Source of the DNA: Rhizobium oryzicola
Lineage (GTDB): Bacteria; Pseudomonadota; Alphaproteobacteria; Rhizobiales; Rhizobiaceae
NCBI RefSeq assembly: GCF_030504645.1
Contig: NZ_JAUKWQ010000008.1
Coordinates: forward strand, 1 to 64,000
DNA: 64,000 bases
Direction of reading: 5' to 3'
Position 1 is the first letter of the stretch. Each line of letters begins with the position of its first letter. The position numbers and the translations under genes are program-made. Under the pieces are notes generated by a model, which searched no databases, had not been told where the DNA came from, and saw only the letters and a program-made list of their open reading frames with translations. This document shows positions 35,845 to 44,326 of this stretch, piece after piece.

Positions 35845-36318
35845 TCAGGAACGGGAGCCAAGCGCTTCCATCAGGCCGACTTCGGAAGCACGCTTGCGAA
35901 CGATATCCGCCAGCGGCACTTCATCGAATGGCAGGGTGCGCAGTTTCAGCTGCGCATCGCAGACCTTCTTGCCTTCACACGAGATCTTGGCCTTGGTCAC
36001 GGCATAACCGGAACCGTCATGCTCCAGAAAAGCTTCGATGTCGAGCACGGCATTCGGCTCGACAAAGCTTCTCATCTTGGCCCCGTCGACAGACATCAGG
36101 AACGGCATGGCGGCAAAATTGGAATAGGCCAGCAGCAGAAAGCCGCTTGCCTGCGCCATCGTTTCGATCAGGAGCACGCCGGGAACCAGCGGCATGCCAG
36201 GAAAATGTCCCTCGAACACGGGGCTCGCCTGTGGAACCACGGAGGTTGCCTTCAGCGTCCTCGCCTCGATATCGACCGCACTCACACGGTCGATCATCTG
36301 GAAATACTCAAGAAGCAT
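35845..36318 (-). CDS. fabZXL: 3-hydroxyacyl-ACP dehydratase FabZXL
   Basis: A 157-residue hotdog-fold dehydratase. The FabZ active-site block FEGHFPGMPLVPGVLLIET (about 35-53) includes the catalytic His, and the Glu is in the following helix. It should remove water in each elongation round on AcpXL. It is placed 23 bases after acpXL and 27 before fabF2XL on the same transcript. Confidence 0.93.
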   Translation of the reverse strand: MLLEYFQMIDRVSAVDIEARTLKATSVVPQASPVFEGHFPGMPLVPGVLLIETMAQASGFLLLAYSNFAAMPFLMSVDGAKMRSFVEPNAVLDIEAFLEHDGSGYAVTKAKISCEGKKVCDAQLKLRTLPFDEVPLADIVRKRASEVGLMEALGSRS

Positions 36319-36341
36319 CAGGCATTCTCACCACGGGCGTT

Positions 36342-36620
36342 TCAGCCCTTGGCAGCCCTCAGTTCATCGATCTTGGCGCAGAGATTCTTCAAAACGAAGT
36401 ATTCCTCGGTCGAAACCTTGCCTTCGTTGACTTCCTGCGTCCACTGCTCAAGCGGGATCTTGATGCCGAATTCCTTGTCGATCGCAAAAACGATGTCGAG
36501 GAAGTCGAGGCTGTCGATGCCGAGATCGTCGATCGTGTGGCTCTCGGGCGTGATGGTGGCGCGATCGATCTCGCTCGTTTCAGCGATGATGTCGGCGACT
36601 TTGTCAAATGTAGCGGTCAA
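36342..36620 (-). CDS. acpXL: special acyl carrier protein AcpXL
   Basis: A 92-residue acyl carrier protein dedicated to the C28 chain of rhizobial lipid A. The phosphopantetheine attachment site is S37 in [10 protein letters not shown]. AcpXL is longer than the housekeeping AcpP and has the characteristic [15 protein letters not shown] and [16 protein letters not shown] segments. It is the first gene of the cluster. A GTGGG/CCCAC palindrome lies about 30 bases upstream. Confidence 0.96.
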   Translation of the reverse strand: MTATFDKVADIIAETSEIDRATITPESHTIDDLGIDSLDFLDIVFAIDKEFGIKIPLEQWTQEVNEGKVSTEEYFVLKNLCAKIDELRAAKG

Positions 36621-36649
36621 GCTCGTATCCTCTGAATTCTTGATTTATT

Positions 36650-36662
36650 GTGGGTCCCACAT
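36650..36662. promoter_or_regulatory. palindrome upstream of acpXL
   Basis: TGTGGG-T-CCCACA is a perfect 6-bp inverted repeat located 30 bases upstream of the acpXL start, in an AT-rich stretch likely to hold the promoter of the six-gene cluster. It may be an operator. No known regulator is linked, so the call rests on symmetry and position. Confidence 0.3.
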
Positions 36663-36767
36663 AAGGAAATCCAGCCGAAATGCCAATGGCATCCGATTCA
36701 GCCGGGAAATTTTTGCATCTGCTGTGTTGCGGAAACAGCAATCAGACCTTGACAGGGGCTGATAGCT

Positions 36768-37727
36768 TTAAGCCGCTCGATGTTCAACGAGAGCTGCGCG
36801 AATAGCCTCCAGAACGCCATCCGGATCGATGCCGGTCGTCACGATCTGGCTCGGCAGACCGTCCCAGGGGCTCGGCGGAAAACCGCGGCCATCCGGCTTC
36901 TGGATCGTCTGGCCATCGGCGATGCCGCCGCAAACGACACGGATGGAGCCGCTGCGAGTCTCGAAGAGATCTGGACGCACGACATAGACGCAGGCGCAGC
37001 TGTCATGCACCACCATGCCATCGCCGACGCGGCTCTTGTAGAAGTCGATATAGAGCTGAGAAATATCCGACAGCAGACGCACATCATCGGCGCCTGCCTC
37101 GACCATCTTGGCGAGGTAGCCGCTGGTCATGACGGTCTTCATGGTGACGTCGAGACCGATCACCGTCACCTTCCACGGGGCCGTGAAGACGATATCGGCC
37201 GCTTCCGGATCGCCATGGATATTGGCTTCAGCCGCCGGCGTCACATTGCCCGGCACGTCGAAGGCGCCGCCCATGATGACGACTTCCTTGGCAAGCTTGG
37301 TTATTTCAGGGGCGGCCTGAAGCGCCAGCGCCAGATTGGTCATGCGGCCAACGGCGACCAGCGTCACTTCGCCCGGGTGCGCGCGTACGGTGTCAATGAT
37401 GAACTGATGCGCTGGGCGCGGATCGGCCTGACGCGAAATTGATTGCGGGATCACCACGTCGCCAATGCCGTTATGGCCGTGAATGGCGGTCGGCCAATGG
37501 CCTTCCTTGCGGGCCGGATCGATGGTTCGGTCTGCGCCGCGTGCGACGGGCGCATCGATGTTCCAGGCTTCCGCAAGGTAAAGCGCGTTACGGGTCGTCG
37601 TATCGACTGATGCATTGCCGAAGACGGTCGTCACGCCGACGAGATCAATCTCGGGATGACGGTGCAGGAACAGCAGCGCCATGGCATCATCAATGCCGGG
37701 GTCCGTATCGAAAATAACCTTGTGCAT
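36768..37727 (-). CDS. inosine-uridine-preferring nucleoside hydrolase
   Basis: A 319-residue calcium-dependent N-ribohydrolase (IUNH family) that splits nucleosides into ribose and base for salvage. The signature DTDPGIDDAMALL is at about 6-18, VTTVFGN at 31-37, HGHNGIGDV and IMGGAFDVPGNVTPAAEANIHGDPEAA follow. The catalytic His is in VHDSCACVYVV. The ATG at 37727 gives the DTDPG motif its usual position. It is divergent from a TSUP permease gene. Confidence 0.93.
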   Translation of the reverse strand: MHKVIFDTDPGIDDAMALLFLHRHPEIDLVGVTTVFGNASVDTTTRNALYLAEAWNIDAPVARGADRTIDPARKEGHWPTAIHGHNGIGDVVIPQSISRQADPRPAHQFIIDTVRAHPGEVTLVAVGRMTNLALALQAAPEITKLAKEVVIMGGAFDVPGNVTPAAEANIHGDPEAADIVFTAPWKVTVIGLDVTMKTVMTSGYLAKMVEAGADDVRLLSDISQLYIDFYKSRVGDGMVVHDSCACVYVVRPDLFETRSGSIRVVCGGIADGQTIQKPDGRGFPPSPWDGLPSQIVTTGIDPDGVLEAIRAALVEHRAA

Positions 37728-37885
37728 GGTCTGCCGTCCTGATGTTTCAAAGGCGCGGCAACATAGCGCCGTGCGGTGCGGACACAAGAGCTTTCATCCA
37801 ATTGCGACAAGAATCCGATTGCCGAAACAGGCCGCAGGTGCCAGAAGCGCCGCATCGATCTCTCCAGTTCCTCCGAGCCCTTCCC

Positions 37886-38671
37886 GTGCATGACCTTGCC
37901 CTGAATGTCGTCCTCCTGCTGTTTGTTGTCGCCATTCTTGCTGGCTTCATCGATTCGATTGCAGGCGGCGGAGGATTGATCACCATCCCTGCCCTGCTAC
38001 TGGCAGGCATTCCGCCCCTGGAAGCACTGGCAACAAACAAGGTTCAGGGACCGTTCGGCGCAGGCTCCGCCACGATCGCCTATGCCCGCAAAGGACATGT
38101 AAAGCTGAAGGAGCAATTGCCGATGGCCGCCATTGCCTATGTGGCAGGCGGAGCCGGTGCGATCATTGCCTCACATATGCCGTCCAAGCTGCTGGGAACA
38201 GCCATCCCCTTCCTGCTGATCGGCATCGCCCTGTTCTTCGCGCTGAAGCCCAACCTGTCGGACACGGACAGCACGCGCCGCATCTCCCCCGCCCTGTTCG
38301 CGATCACGGCAGTGTCGGCGGTTGCGCTTTATGACGGCATTTTTGGCCCCGGTGCCGGATCCTTTTACATGCTGGGCTTTGTGCTGCTGGCAGGCTTCGG
38401 CATGCTGAAGGCGACCGCCCATACCAAGCTGATCAATCTCGGTTCCAACCTCGGCTCGTTCACCGTTTTTGCCATCAACGGCACGATGCTCTGGAAGCTC
38501 GGCATCATCATGGGGATCGGTCAGCTGATCGGCGCGCAACTGGGGTCGCGGCTCGCCATGCGCAGCGGCGCAAAGCTGATCAAGCCGCTGCTGATTATTT
38601 CCTGTCTGGCACTCGCCATAAAGCTTCTTGCCGATCCCGCCCATCCGCTGCGCCAGTTGATCGGCTTCTGA
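37886..38671 (+). CDS. TSUP (TauE/SafE) family permease
   Basis: A 261-residue inner-membrane protein with about eight helices arranged as two repeats, each with a glycine-rich motif (FIDSIAGGGGLITIPALLLAGIPP and YDGIFGPGAGSFYMLGFVLLAGF). TSUP members move sulfite, sulfonates or sulfoacetate, usually outward. No ATG fits the start: GTG 37886 gives the standard length, and the frame continues upstream without support. The substrate is unknown. It ends 7 bases before the convergent cobinamide kinase gene. Confidence 0.83.
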   Translation: MHDLALNVVLLLFVVAILAGFIDSIAGGGGLITIPALLLAGIPPLEALATNKVQGPFGAGSATIAYARKGHVKLKEQLPMAAIAYVAGGAGAIIASHMPSKLLGTAIPFLLIGIALFFALKPNLSDTDSTRRISPALFAITAVSAVALYDGIFGPGAGSFYMLGFVLLAGFGMLKATAHTKLINLGSNLGSFTVFAINGTMLWKLGIIMGIGQLIGAQLGSRLAMRSGAKLIKPLLIISCLALAIKLLADPAHPLRQLIGF

Positions 38672-38678
38672 AAGGGGA

Positions 38679-39206
38679 TCAGCCTTTCATTTTGAGCGGC
38701 AGACCAGCCGCGATGAAATAAACCTCGTCCGCCGCCGCAGCCAAAGCCTGATGCAGGCGGCCTGCATGGTCTCGGAAGTCGCGGGCCATCTTGTTCTCTG
38801 GCACGATGCCGAGACCGACTTCGTTCGATACGAAAATCAGATGCGCGGATAGATCGGAGAGAGAAGACACAAACGCCCTGCCCTCGCCGTCGACGGCCCG
38901 TTCCTCCAGCATGAGGTTGGTGACCCATAGCGTCAGGCAATCGACCAGGATCACCCGATCCGGCGCATCGATCTCCGCTAGCTTCCCGGCAAGATCCGTC
39001 GTCACCTCATGCGTGATCCAGGCCTCGCCCCGATCTTCGCGATGGCGCGCGATGCGCGCCCGCATCTCGTCATCGAAGGCCTGGCCTGTGGCAATGTAAT
39101 GGAGTTCACGCCCATCCCCGCGGGCCAGACGTTCGGCAAATGCCGATTTGCCGGACCGCGCGCCGCCAAGAACAAAGGTCACGCGTCGAGATCTGTCAGG
39201 CGCCAT
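38679..39206 (-). CDS. cobP: adenosylcobinamide kinase / adenosylcobinamide-phosphate guanylyltransferase
   Basis: A 175-residue bifunctional enzyme (CobU/CobP) that phosphorylates adenosylcobinamide and adds GMP in the late steps of vitamin B12 synthesis. The P-loop is LGGARSGKS (about 13-21), with [20 protein letters not shown] and [12 protein letters not shown] as further signatures, and the GTP-binding [14 protein letters not shown] 39206 is preferred over the upstream in-frame TTG. It is the only cobalamin gene in the window. I see no cobalamin riboswitch upstream. Confidence 0.92.
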   Translation of the reverse strand: MAPDRSRRVTFVLGGARSGKSAFAERLARGDGRELHYIATGQAFDDEMRARIARHREDRGEAWITHEVTTDLAGKLAEIDAPDRVILVDCLTLWVTNLMLEERAVDGEGRAFVSSLSDLSAHLIFVSNEVGLGIVPENKMARDFRDHAGRLHQALAAAADEVYFIAAGLPLKMKG

Positions 39207-39772
39207 GTGCAATTCAAAAATGGAAAGGATGAGAAAACCCGAGCGGGAGATTCGTAGATCCTAGAGGCCCCCGCCCGGGGCTGATTGTGAAATCGTGGCA
39301 CGCGCCACACAATATATTTTGGGAGTTCCGGCAATTCTGTCAACTGCCTAACCGCAAACGCAACGGATCCAAAACAGGGAGGGCCGCCTTAATGGCGATT
39401 AACAGGCTCCGGGACGCACTACCTTTCCGGAGCCTTCGGCATCAATGGCCGCGCTGAACGAATAGCCGCCAATTTCTTACCGCGAGGTTATTTTTCACCG
39501 CTCCAACGCAAAAGTTTTTGAGACACCGATCTTTCTATTGATCGGATGCTCCTAAGGTTTCCATTGAAATTTATGCAGCTGCATAAATAGTTTAGCGAAA
39601 TCCTAATAAAACAGCGGGATAAATCGCACGACAGTTATTGAAGGGAAATCACACAGGGGAAACAGGCACGATAAGAAACGCCGTATCGTCATTTTACCGC
39701 CATGTCCTTGGGGTGAAGTAGCGAGACAATGACAGTGCCACGACGAAAGCGGATGACAATGGGACATAGACC
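39207..39772. other. long intergenic region
   Basis: About 565 bases without a gene. The left half has a GC-rich inverted repeat, GGCTCCGG (39405-39412) and CCGGAGCC (39427-39434). The right half is AT-rich and holds the 20-bp palindrome described separately, so it probably contains the promoter of the binding-protein gene at 39773. No sRNA can be assigned. Confidence 0.5.
39569..39588. promoter_or_regulatory. 20-bp perfect palindrome, candidate operator
   Basis: ATTTATGCAGCTGCATAAAT reads the same on both strands with no spacer. It lies 185 bases upstream of the betaine-type binding protein, in AT-rich sequence. The central GCAGCTGC with AT flanks is the layout of many LacI- or TetR-type operators. 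No such regulator is adjacent, so the binding protein is unknown. Confidence 0.5.
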
Positions 39773-40771
39773 ATGATCAGGGCCAGTCTTCTTGCCGCAG
39801 GAGGTCTCCTTGCCAGTTTTCTTGCTGGTGTGCCCTCCGCCTATGCTTGCGGCAATGTCTCCATTGCGGAGATGAACTGGAACTCTGCCGGCGTGGCAGC
39901 CCATGTTGACCGGCTGATTCTCTCCTTGGGCTTCGGTTGTACGGCAGAGCTCATACCAGGCGACACGGTTTCCACCTTTGCGACCATGAATGAAAGCGGC
40001 CAGCCGGATATCGCGCCAGAACTGTGGGTCAATGCATTACGCAGCCAGCTTGAGCCGGCGTTTGCCCAGGGACGCCTGGTGATCGGAGCCGAGATCCTGG
40101 CAGATGGCGCAATCGAGGGCTGGTGGATACCTAAATTCCTGGCGGACGCACATCCGGAGATCCGTACCGTTCAAGATGCCTTAAAGCAGCCGAACCTGTT
40201 TCCCGATCCTTCGAATCCCTCGCAAGGCGCCGTCCGCAATTGTCCCTCCGGCTGGAGCTGCCAGATTACCACGGAGAATCTCTATCGCGCGTTGAATGCA
40301 AAGGATAAGGGCTTTTCGCTTGTCGGTTCCGGCAGCGCTGCGGAACTTGACGCCTCCCTTGAAAAAGCTTTCGCCGAAAAGACCGGCTGGCTCGGCTACT
40401 ACTGGGCGCCGACTGCCATTTTCGGCAAGCATCAGATGGTCAAGCTTTCCATGGGAGTGCCCTTCGATAAGGCGGAATGGGATGGCTGCACCTCCGTCAA
40501 GGATTGTGCAAACCCGAAGCCGAATTCCTATCCGACCTCACAGGCGTTCACGGTCGTCACGCGGCGCTTCGCCGACAGCGCCGGCCCGGCGCTGGCCTAT
40601 CTCAAGGCACGACAATGGGGTAACGGCACGCTGAATACGCTTTTAGCCTGGCAGAGCGAACACAATGCAAGCAACGAGCAAACTGCTCTCTATTTCCTCA
40701 AGAGCCATGAGGATATCTGGAGTGCCTGGCTAACGCCTGATATCGCGGATAAAGTAAAGGCCGGACTGTAA
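39773..40771 (+). CDS. glycine betaine/proline-type ABC substrate-binding protein
   Basis: A 332-residue periplasmic protein of the OpuAC/ProX class. A Sec signal (about 1-25, ending PSAYA) leads into CGNVSIAEMNWNSAGVAAHVDRLIL. Aromatic residues that could box a quaternary ammonium are present (ELWVNAL, EGWWIPKF, GYYWAPTAIFG). Several cysteines (CPSGWSC, CTSVKDC) suggest disulfides. No permease or ATPase is next to it, so it is an orphan receptor or uses a distant transporter. A 20-bp palindrome lies upstream. Confidence 0.88.
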   Translation: MIRASLLAAGGLLASFLAGVPSAYACGNVSIAEMNWNSAGVAAHVDRLILSLGFGCTAELIPGDTVSTFATMNESGQPDIAPELWVNALRSQLEPAFAQGRLVIGAEILADGAIEGWWIPKFLADAHPEIRTVQDALKQPNLFPDPSNPSQGAVRNCPSGWSCQITTENLYRALNAKDKGFSLVGSGSAAELDASLEKAFAEKTGWLGYYWAPTAIFGKHQMVKLSMGVPFDKAEWDGCTSVKDCANPKPNSYPTSQAFTVVTRRFADSAGPALAYLKARQWGNGTLNTLLAWQSEHNASNEQTALYFLKSHEDIWSAWLTPDIADKVKAGL

Positions 40772-40849
40772 CTTTAGCTCTTACAAGCTTCGCGTCAGGA
40801 AGCTGCGGCAAATATCGCGCCAATGCGATCCTGATGAAGAGGTTTTAAT

Positions 40850-41200
40850 ATGAGTAAGGTTTCCCCGATCGGAACACGCGAGTCGGTTGCTGACGCCATC
40901 AACGGCATGAGTTCCGATAACCAGTCCTGGCTTCAGCTGATGATGGAAAATCCGGCAGCCGACGACACATTGCTCGATGGCCTTCATCTCTATCTGGATC
41001 GCGCTTCCGAAGCGAAGTTTCTCAATTCGCTAAAGCTTCAGAAGGCGGGGGAATGGATGGGAAATCTCACGGCCGGCCGCTTGCAGATCCGCCTGGCGGA
41101 GGCCGCGCGATCCAGCCAGCATGCAGCCTACCAGGCATTTTATGAAGGGCTGAAGCGCTCCGGAGGCTTCGAGCGGGCCTATCCCAAGGCAAAAGTATAA
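40850..41200 (+). CDS. uncharacterised 116-residue protein
   Basis: Function unknown. The protein appears all-helical and soluble, with no signal peptide or cysteine. Segments such as SWLQLMMENPAADDTLLDGLHLYLDRA suggest a helical bundle. GAAGAGG precedes the ATG. It begins 78 bases after the binding-protein gene on the same strand and may share its transcript. A strong hairpin follows at 41234. Confidence 0.6.
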   Translation: MSKVSPIGTRESVADAINGMSSDNQSWLQLMMENPAADDTLLDGLHLYLDRASEAKFLNSLKLQKAGEWMGNLTAGRLQIRLAEAARSSQHAAYQAFYEGLKRSGGFERAYPKAKV

Positions 41201-41233
41201 AGTTGCCGCGGTCTGGTACCCTGTCATAGGGAT

Positions 41234-41258
41234 ACGGCCGGGAGAGTATCCCGGCCGT
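41234..41258. terminator. hairpin terminator between convergent genes
   Basis: ACGGCCGGGA, a GAGTA loop and TCCCGGCCGT form a perfect 10-bp GC-rich stem between the gene ending at 41200 and the convergent entericidin gene ending at 41273. T-rich sequence on the right is short (TTACAGTTTAAATT), so it probably serves both strands. Confidence 0.7.
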
Positions 41259-41272
41259 TACAGTTTAAATTG

Positions 41273-41425
41273 TTACTGAGCGGCGCGCTGAACGCGCTTG
41301 CCGGCATCCTGGGTTGCATTGACGGTGTTGGCCGTATCCTGGCCCATGCCGCGGATCGTATTGCCGCAAGACGTAAGAGAAACCAGGGTAACGAGCGTTG
41401 CGGCGATCAGGCAGACGGATTTCAT
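41273..41425 (-). CDS. entericidin-like small lipoprotein
   Basis: A 50-residue lipoprotein. The signal MKSVCLIAATLVTLVSLTSC ends in an LTSC lipobox with the lipidated Cys at position 20. The mature part, GNTIRGMGQDTANTVNATQD, is typical of entericidin A/B proteins. These outer-envelope lipoproteins are often stress- or stationary-phase-induced, and a toxin-like role is suggested for EcnB. The start at 41425 is fixed by the signal peptide. The frame extends upstream without meaning. Confidence 0.85.
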   Translation of the reverse strand: MKSVCLIAATLVTLVSLTSCGNTIRGMGQDTANTVNATQDAGKRVQRAAQ

Positions 41426-41642
41426 GTCAAATGCTCCAGTGAACAAAGGTTTGAAAGGGATGTGAAGATGTTCATCCGGCCACTGGAACGTTTGAAGGCC
41501 AAAAAGGTTCACGATATTCTGCGGCGCCTTGCAAATTGTTGTGAGGCACTCCTTCGCACGCAACCGAAGCTCTGACCATTTAACGGATTTTTCTCACTCC
41601 CTTGCGCATTCCTAAGCACAATCGGAGCGGAGGAAACAGGAC

Positions 41643-42413
41643 TTGACCACGCAAGCCAATATTGTCGTTCTCACGGGAGGCGGGCTCAATCCGCAGATTA
41701 TGATCAATGCGTTGGCAGGGCATTTCCCCAACCTGCATGTCATCGAAGAACAGTATGAGACAAAATCGCTGATCCTCAAGCGTCGCGCCCGGCGACTGGG
41801 GTGGCCGACAGCCTTTGGGCAACTCGCAACCATGGCGGTGTCCCGGCTCGGAAAAACGATGGCACAGCGCCGGACGGAGGAAATCCTGCGCGACTATGGC
41901 TTAAGTGGCAAACCCCATCCTGACGTGCCCATTACGCGCGTAAACTCTATCAACGATGCAGACACAATCGAATCGGTTCGCAAGCTGAGACCGGCGGTGG
42001 TCTTCACCATTTCGTGCCGCATTTTGAAAGCCAGCACGATCGAGGCAATCCCCTGCCCGATCATCAATTTCCATGCCGGCATCAATCCCACCTATCGAGG
42101 TCAGATGGGCGGCTATTGGGCACGGGTAGAGAGGGACGAAGAAAACTTCGGCGCAACAGTCCATCTGGTCGATGCGGGCATCGATACCGGGGCAACGCTC
42201 AAGGAAGCGCGTGTGCGCCCCGCGCGCACCGACACCATTTCCACATATCCGCTATTGATAACCGCAGCCGGAACGGAGGCCGCAATTCGGGCCATCGAGG
42301 ATGTGTTGGAAGGCCGTTCGACAGCTGTGCATCCAACAGGCCGTTCCGTACTCCGCTTCCCGCCACCGGTCTGGACCTACCTGTTCCACGGCCTGAAACG
42401 CGGCATCTGGTAG
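41643..42413 (+). CDS. formyltransferase-fold protein (Fmt/PurN-like)
   Basis: A 256-residue protein with the formyl transferase core: INFHAGINPTYRGQMGGYWA contains the conserved Asn-His pair, and HLVDAGIDTGATL supplies the acidic residue. It lacks the C-terminal domain of methionyl-tRNA formyltransferase and is unlike PurN in its N-terminus, so it probably formylates another amine such as a sugar nucleotide or amino acid derivative. The start is TTG 41643, with CGGAGGAAA 9 bases upstream. It stands alone; the acceptor is unknown. Confidence 0.75.
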   Translation: MTTQANIVVLTGGGLNPQIMINALAGHFPNLHVIEEQYETKSLILKRRARRLGWPTAFGQLATMAVSRLGKTMAQRRTEEILRDYGLSGKPHPDVPITRVNSINDADTIESVRKLRPAVVFTISCRILKASTIEAIPCPIINFHAGINPTYRGQMGGYWARVERDEENFGATVHLVDAGIDTGATLKEARVRPARTDTISTYPLLITAAGTEAAIRAIEDVLEGRSTAVHPTGRSVLRFPPPVWTYLFHGLKRGIW

Positions 42414-42588
42414 CGACTGTTTGTAAGTCGCATGAGACCGTTGCAAAGCCTTTCATTCTGTGGAACAAAAAGTCTCCAGTTTCGCGAATGTCTCACGTGC
42501 TAATGCAAACCTGGGCGGAATGTAGAGCTCCGCCATCGTCGCAGATCCGCCAATGACCTGGCAGATATCACGACAGAAAGGCCGCAAT

Positions 42589-42702
42589 ATGCAATATGAC
42601 TGGACCGGTCATGATCACCGCCGTCGCATGTTTATCCGTTTCGGCTGGATCATCGCTTCGTCAACGGTTCTCTTGGCCGTTATGCTAATGCAGATCTCCT
42701 GA
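42589..42702 (+). CDS. small single-helix membrane protein (candidate)
   Basis: A 37-residue reading frame with a basic N-terminus (MQYDWTGHDHRRRMF) and one hydrophobic helix (GWIIASSTVLLAVMLMQ). AAAGG is 7 bases upstream of ATG 42589; an in-frame ATG at 42553 would add 12 residues. Its topology looks like a genuine small membrane protein rather than chance, but there is no independent support. It lies alone between the formyltransferase and LysR genes. Confidence 0.4.
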   Translation: MQYDWTGHDHRRRMFIRFGWIIASSTVLLAVMLMQIS

Positions 42703-42768
42703 ATTCTATGAAGCACTCGCTCCGATCTCAACAGAGAACGGAGCGAGCGGCTTGATATCATTGCAGTA

Positions 42769-43665
42769 TTACGCGGCTGCCCGACCCATTTCGACATAAG
42801 CCTCACGGATGTTTTCGGCAACAGCGCGCGCCGGGACGGACAAGGTTTCCGCCGTGATCAACCGGATATCGAAGGTAATGAGTTCGGGTAGTCCTTCCTT
42901 CGGCCCGAGAACGCGCATGTCATCCGTGATGTAGGAACGCGGGAACGGCGCGATGGCCAGATCGGAGACCACAGCTGCACGCTGTGCCATTGTGTTGGCA
43001 CTGAGATACGCCACTCGATAAGGCCGTTTCATCCGCTCCAATTGCTCCAGCGCTTCCTGCCGCCAGATGCATCCATCCTCCCAGATCGAGATCGGCAATG
43101 GATCCCGCAAGTGGGCAGTGCCACACCGTGCACCAGCCCAAACAAGCTTCTCCGTGTAGATGACCTCGCCCTCAGTCGGAAACGGCTTTGACGCGCAGTT
43201 GATCAGCGCAAGATCCAGCCGTTGCTCCTCCATACGACGGCGCAGCTTGATGCTCATGTCAACCGTCACATCCACCATGATGCCCGGAAACTTTGCGGCA
43301 AAATCCCTGAGGATGCCTGGTAGCAGACGCTCGGCAATATCGTCTGCCGCACCCAGGCGCACGACACCGGACAACTCGGGCATGACGAAGCGTGACATCG
43401 CCTCATTCGAGAGAGCAATCATTCGCCGGGCATAGGAGAGCAGCATTTCACCATGCTGGGTAAGTGTAACGGAACGCGCGTCTCGCAGAAACAGCGTGGT
43501 CCGCAGTTGCTCCTCCAGCTTCTTGATCTGCATGGAGACGGCGGAGGGTGTCCGCAAAACCGCTTCAGCCGCCGTCGAAAAATTGCCGGTTTCCGCAATG
43601 GCGACGAAGGTGCGCAACACGTCGTTATCCAGCAAGGGTAGCGATTGGCGAAACGGAGCATTCAT
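42769..43665 (-). CDS. LysR-family transcriptional regulator
   Basis: A 298-residue LTTR. The helix-turn-helix is at about 15-75 (NFSTAAEAVLRTPSAVSMQIKKLEEQLRTTLFLRDARSV), and the effector-binding domain follows. ATG 43665 is used; an in-frame TTG lies 15 bases upstream. The pattern resembles small rhizobial LTTRs that control a divergent DUF1127 protein. The gap to that gene holds two near-identical direct repeats (43705-43806). Confidence 0.87.
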   Translation of the reverse strand: MNAPFRQSLPLLDNDVLRTFVAIAETGNFSTAAEAVLRTPSAVSMQIKKLEEQLRTTLFLRDARSVTLTQHGEMLLSYARRMIALSNEAMSRFVMPELSGVVRLGAADDIAERLLPGILRDFAAKFPGIMVDVTVDMSIKLRRRMEEQRLDLALINCASKPFPTEGEVIYTEKLVWAGARCGTAHLRDPLPISIWEDGCIWRQEALEQLERMKRPYRVAYLSANTMAQRAAVVSDLAIAPFPRSYITDDMRVLGPKEGLPELITFDIRLITAETLSVPARAVAENIREAYVEMGRAAA

Positions 43666-43704
43666 CGGGTCAACCTTCAATTTTTCTCACAGTAAGCACC
43701 ATAT

Positions 43705-43806
43705 CATTTCGTTTGATTGATCGTCAATCCAAGCGCATTTTCAGCTCATGAAACACAACAAATGTCGATGAAACCTATAAAATCAATTCGTTTGAGTGAT
43801 GCGTCA
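43705..43806. promoter_or_regulatory. direct repeats between lysR and the DUF1127 gene
   Basis: CATTTCGTTTGATTGATCGT at 43705 and CAATTCGTTTGAGTGATGCGT-like sequence at 43784 match at most positions and are 79 bp apart. The first also includes the inverted repeat GATTGA-TCG-TCAATC (43715-43729). They lie in an AT-rich divergent promoter region and are candidate LysR binding sites, one near each promoter. Confidence 0.4.
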
Positions 43807-43850
43807 TCTCATCGCATGCTGCATTGCCACGATCGAAAGGAGCCCCTTCC

Positions 43851-44060
43851 ATGGCACTGTTAGACACCAGTTCCGGCCAATATGGCTGGCTTCCATCCCG
43901 GCCTTATCTTCCGCTTTCCAGGATCGGAAAGCTTTTACACGCTTGGCGCCTCGCCTATGAAAAGCGGCGCACGGAAAGACTTCTCGAAGCGCTACCGTAT
44001 GACGTACGCAAGGATCTGGGCTGGCCAGACAGCGACGGCATCACCAAGGCATCACGATGA
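43851..44060 (+). CDS. DUF1127 (YjiS-like) small protein
   Basis: A 69-residue protein whose C-terminal half is the DUF1127 motif (WRLAYEKRRTERLLEALPYDVRKDLGWPD). Small rhizobial DUF1127 proteins have been linked to RNA turnover and to phosphate or carbon metabolism, but the role of this one is unknown. AAAGGAG precedes the ATG. It is divergent from the LysR gene, its probable regulator. The following 266 bases hold no convincing gene. Confidence 0.82.
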   Translation: MALLDTSSGQYGWLPSRPYLPLSRIGKLLHAWRLAYEKRRTERLLEALPYDVRKDLGWPDSDGITKASR

Positions 44061-44326
44061 AATTGCTGTTTGCGACAAGGGCCGACCCGCTCCTGCCCGC
44101 CAGCAGAGCCGATCGGTCCATCGCATCCAAGAACTTCAGGCTACTATCTCCCACAATCTGATAATCGTCAGGACGGCACCGTCATCGGGCATTTGTCTTT
44201 TAGCGACGTGCGTGTTGCACTGATTTCGCGAGCATGCCGCGAATATTGATCCCGACGTCGCAAACAGGACATTGAAGAACCACAATTTCAAGCGACGAAT
44301 GGGGGCCGCCACGGAGTCCCCGCCCC

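Noticed and set aside
34582..36762. 726-codon open frame antisense to the lipid A cluster
   Set aside because: It is the reverse of fabF1XL, fabF2XL, fabZXL and acpXL; long antisense frames are common at this GC, and it has no domain signature.
44057..44161. 34-codon frame overlapping the DUF1127 stop
   Set aside because: No ribosome binding site of its own, no hydrophobic or conserved pattern; probably chance.
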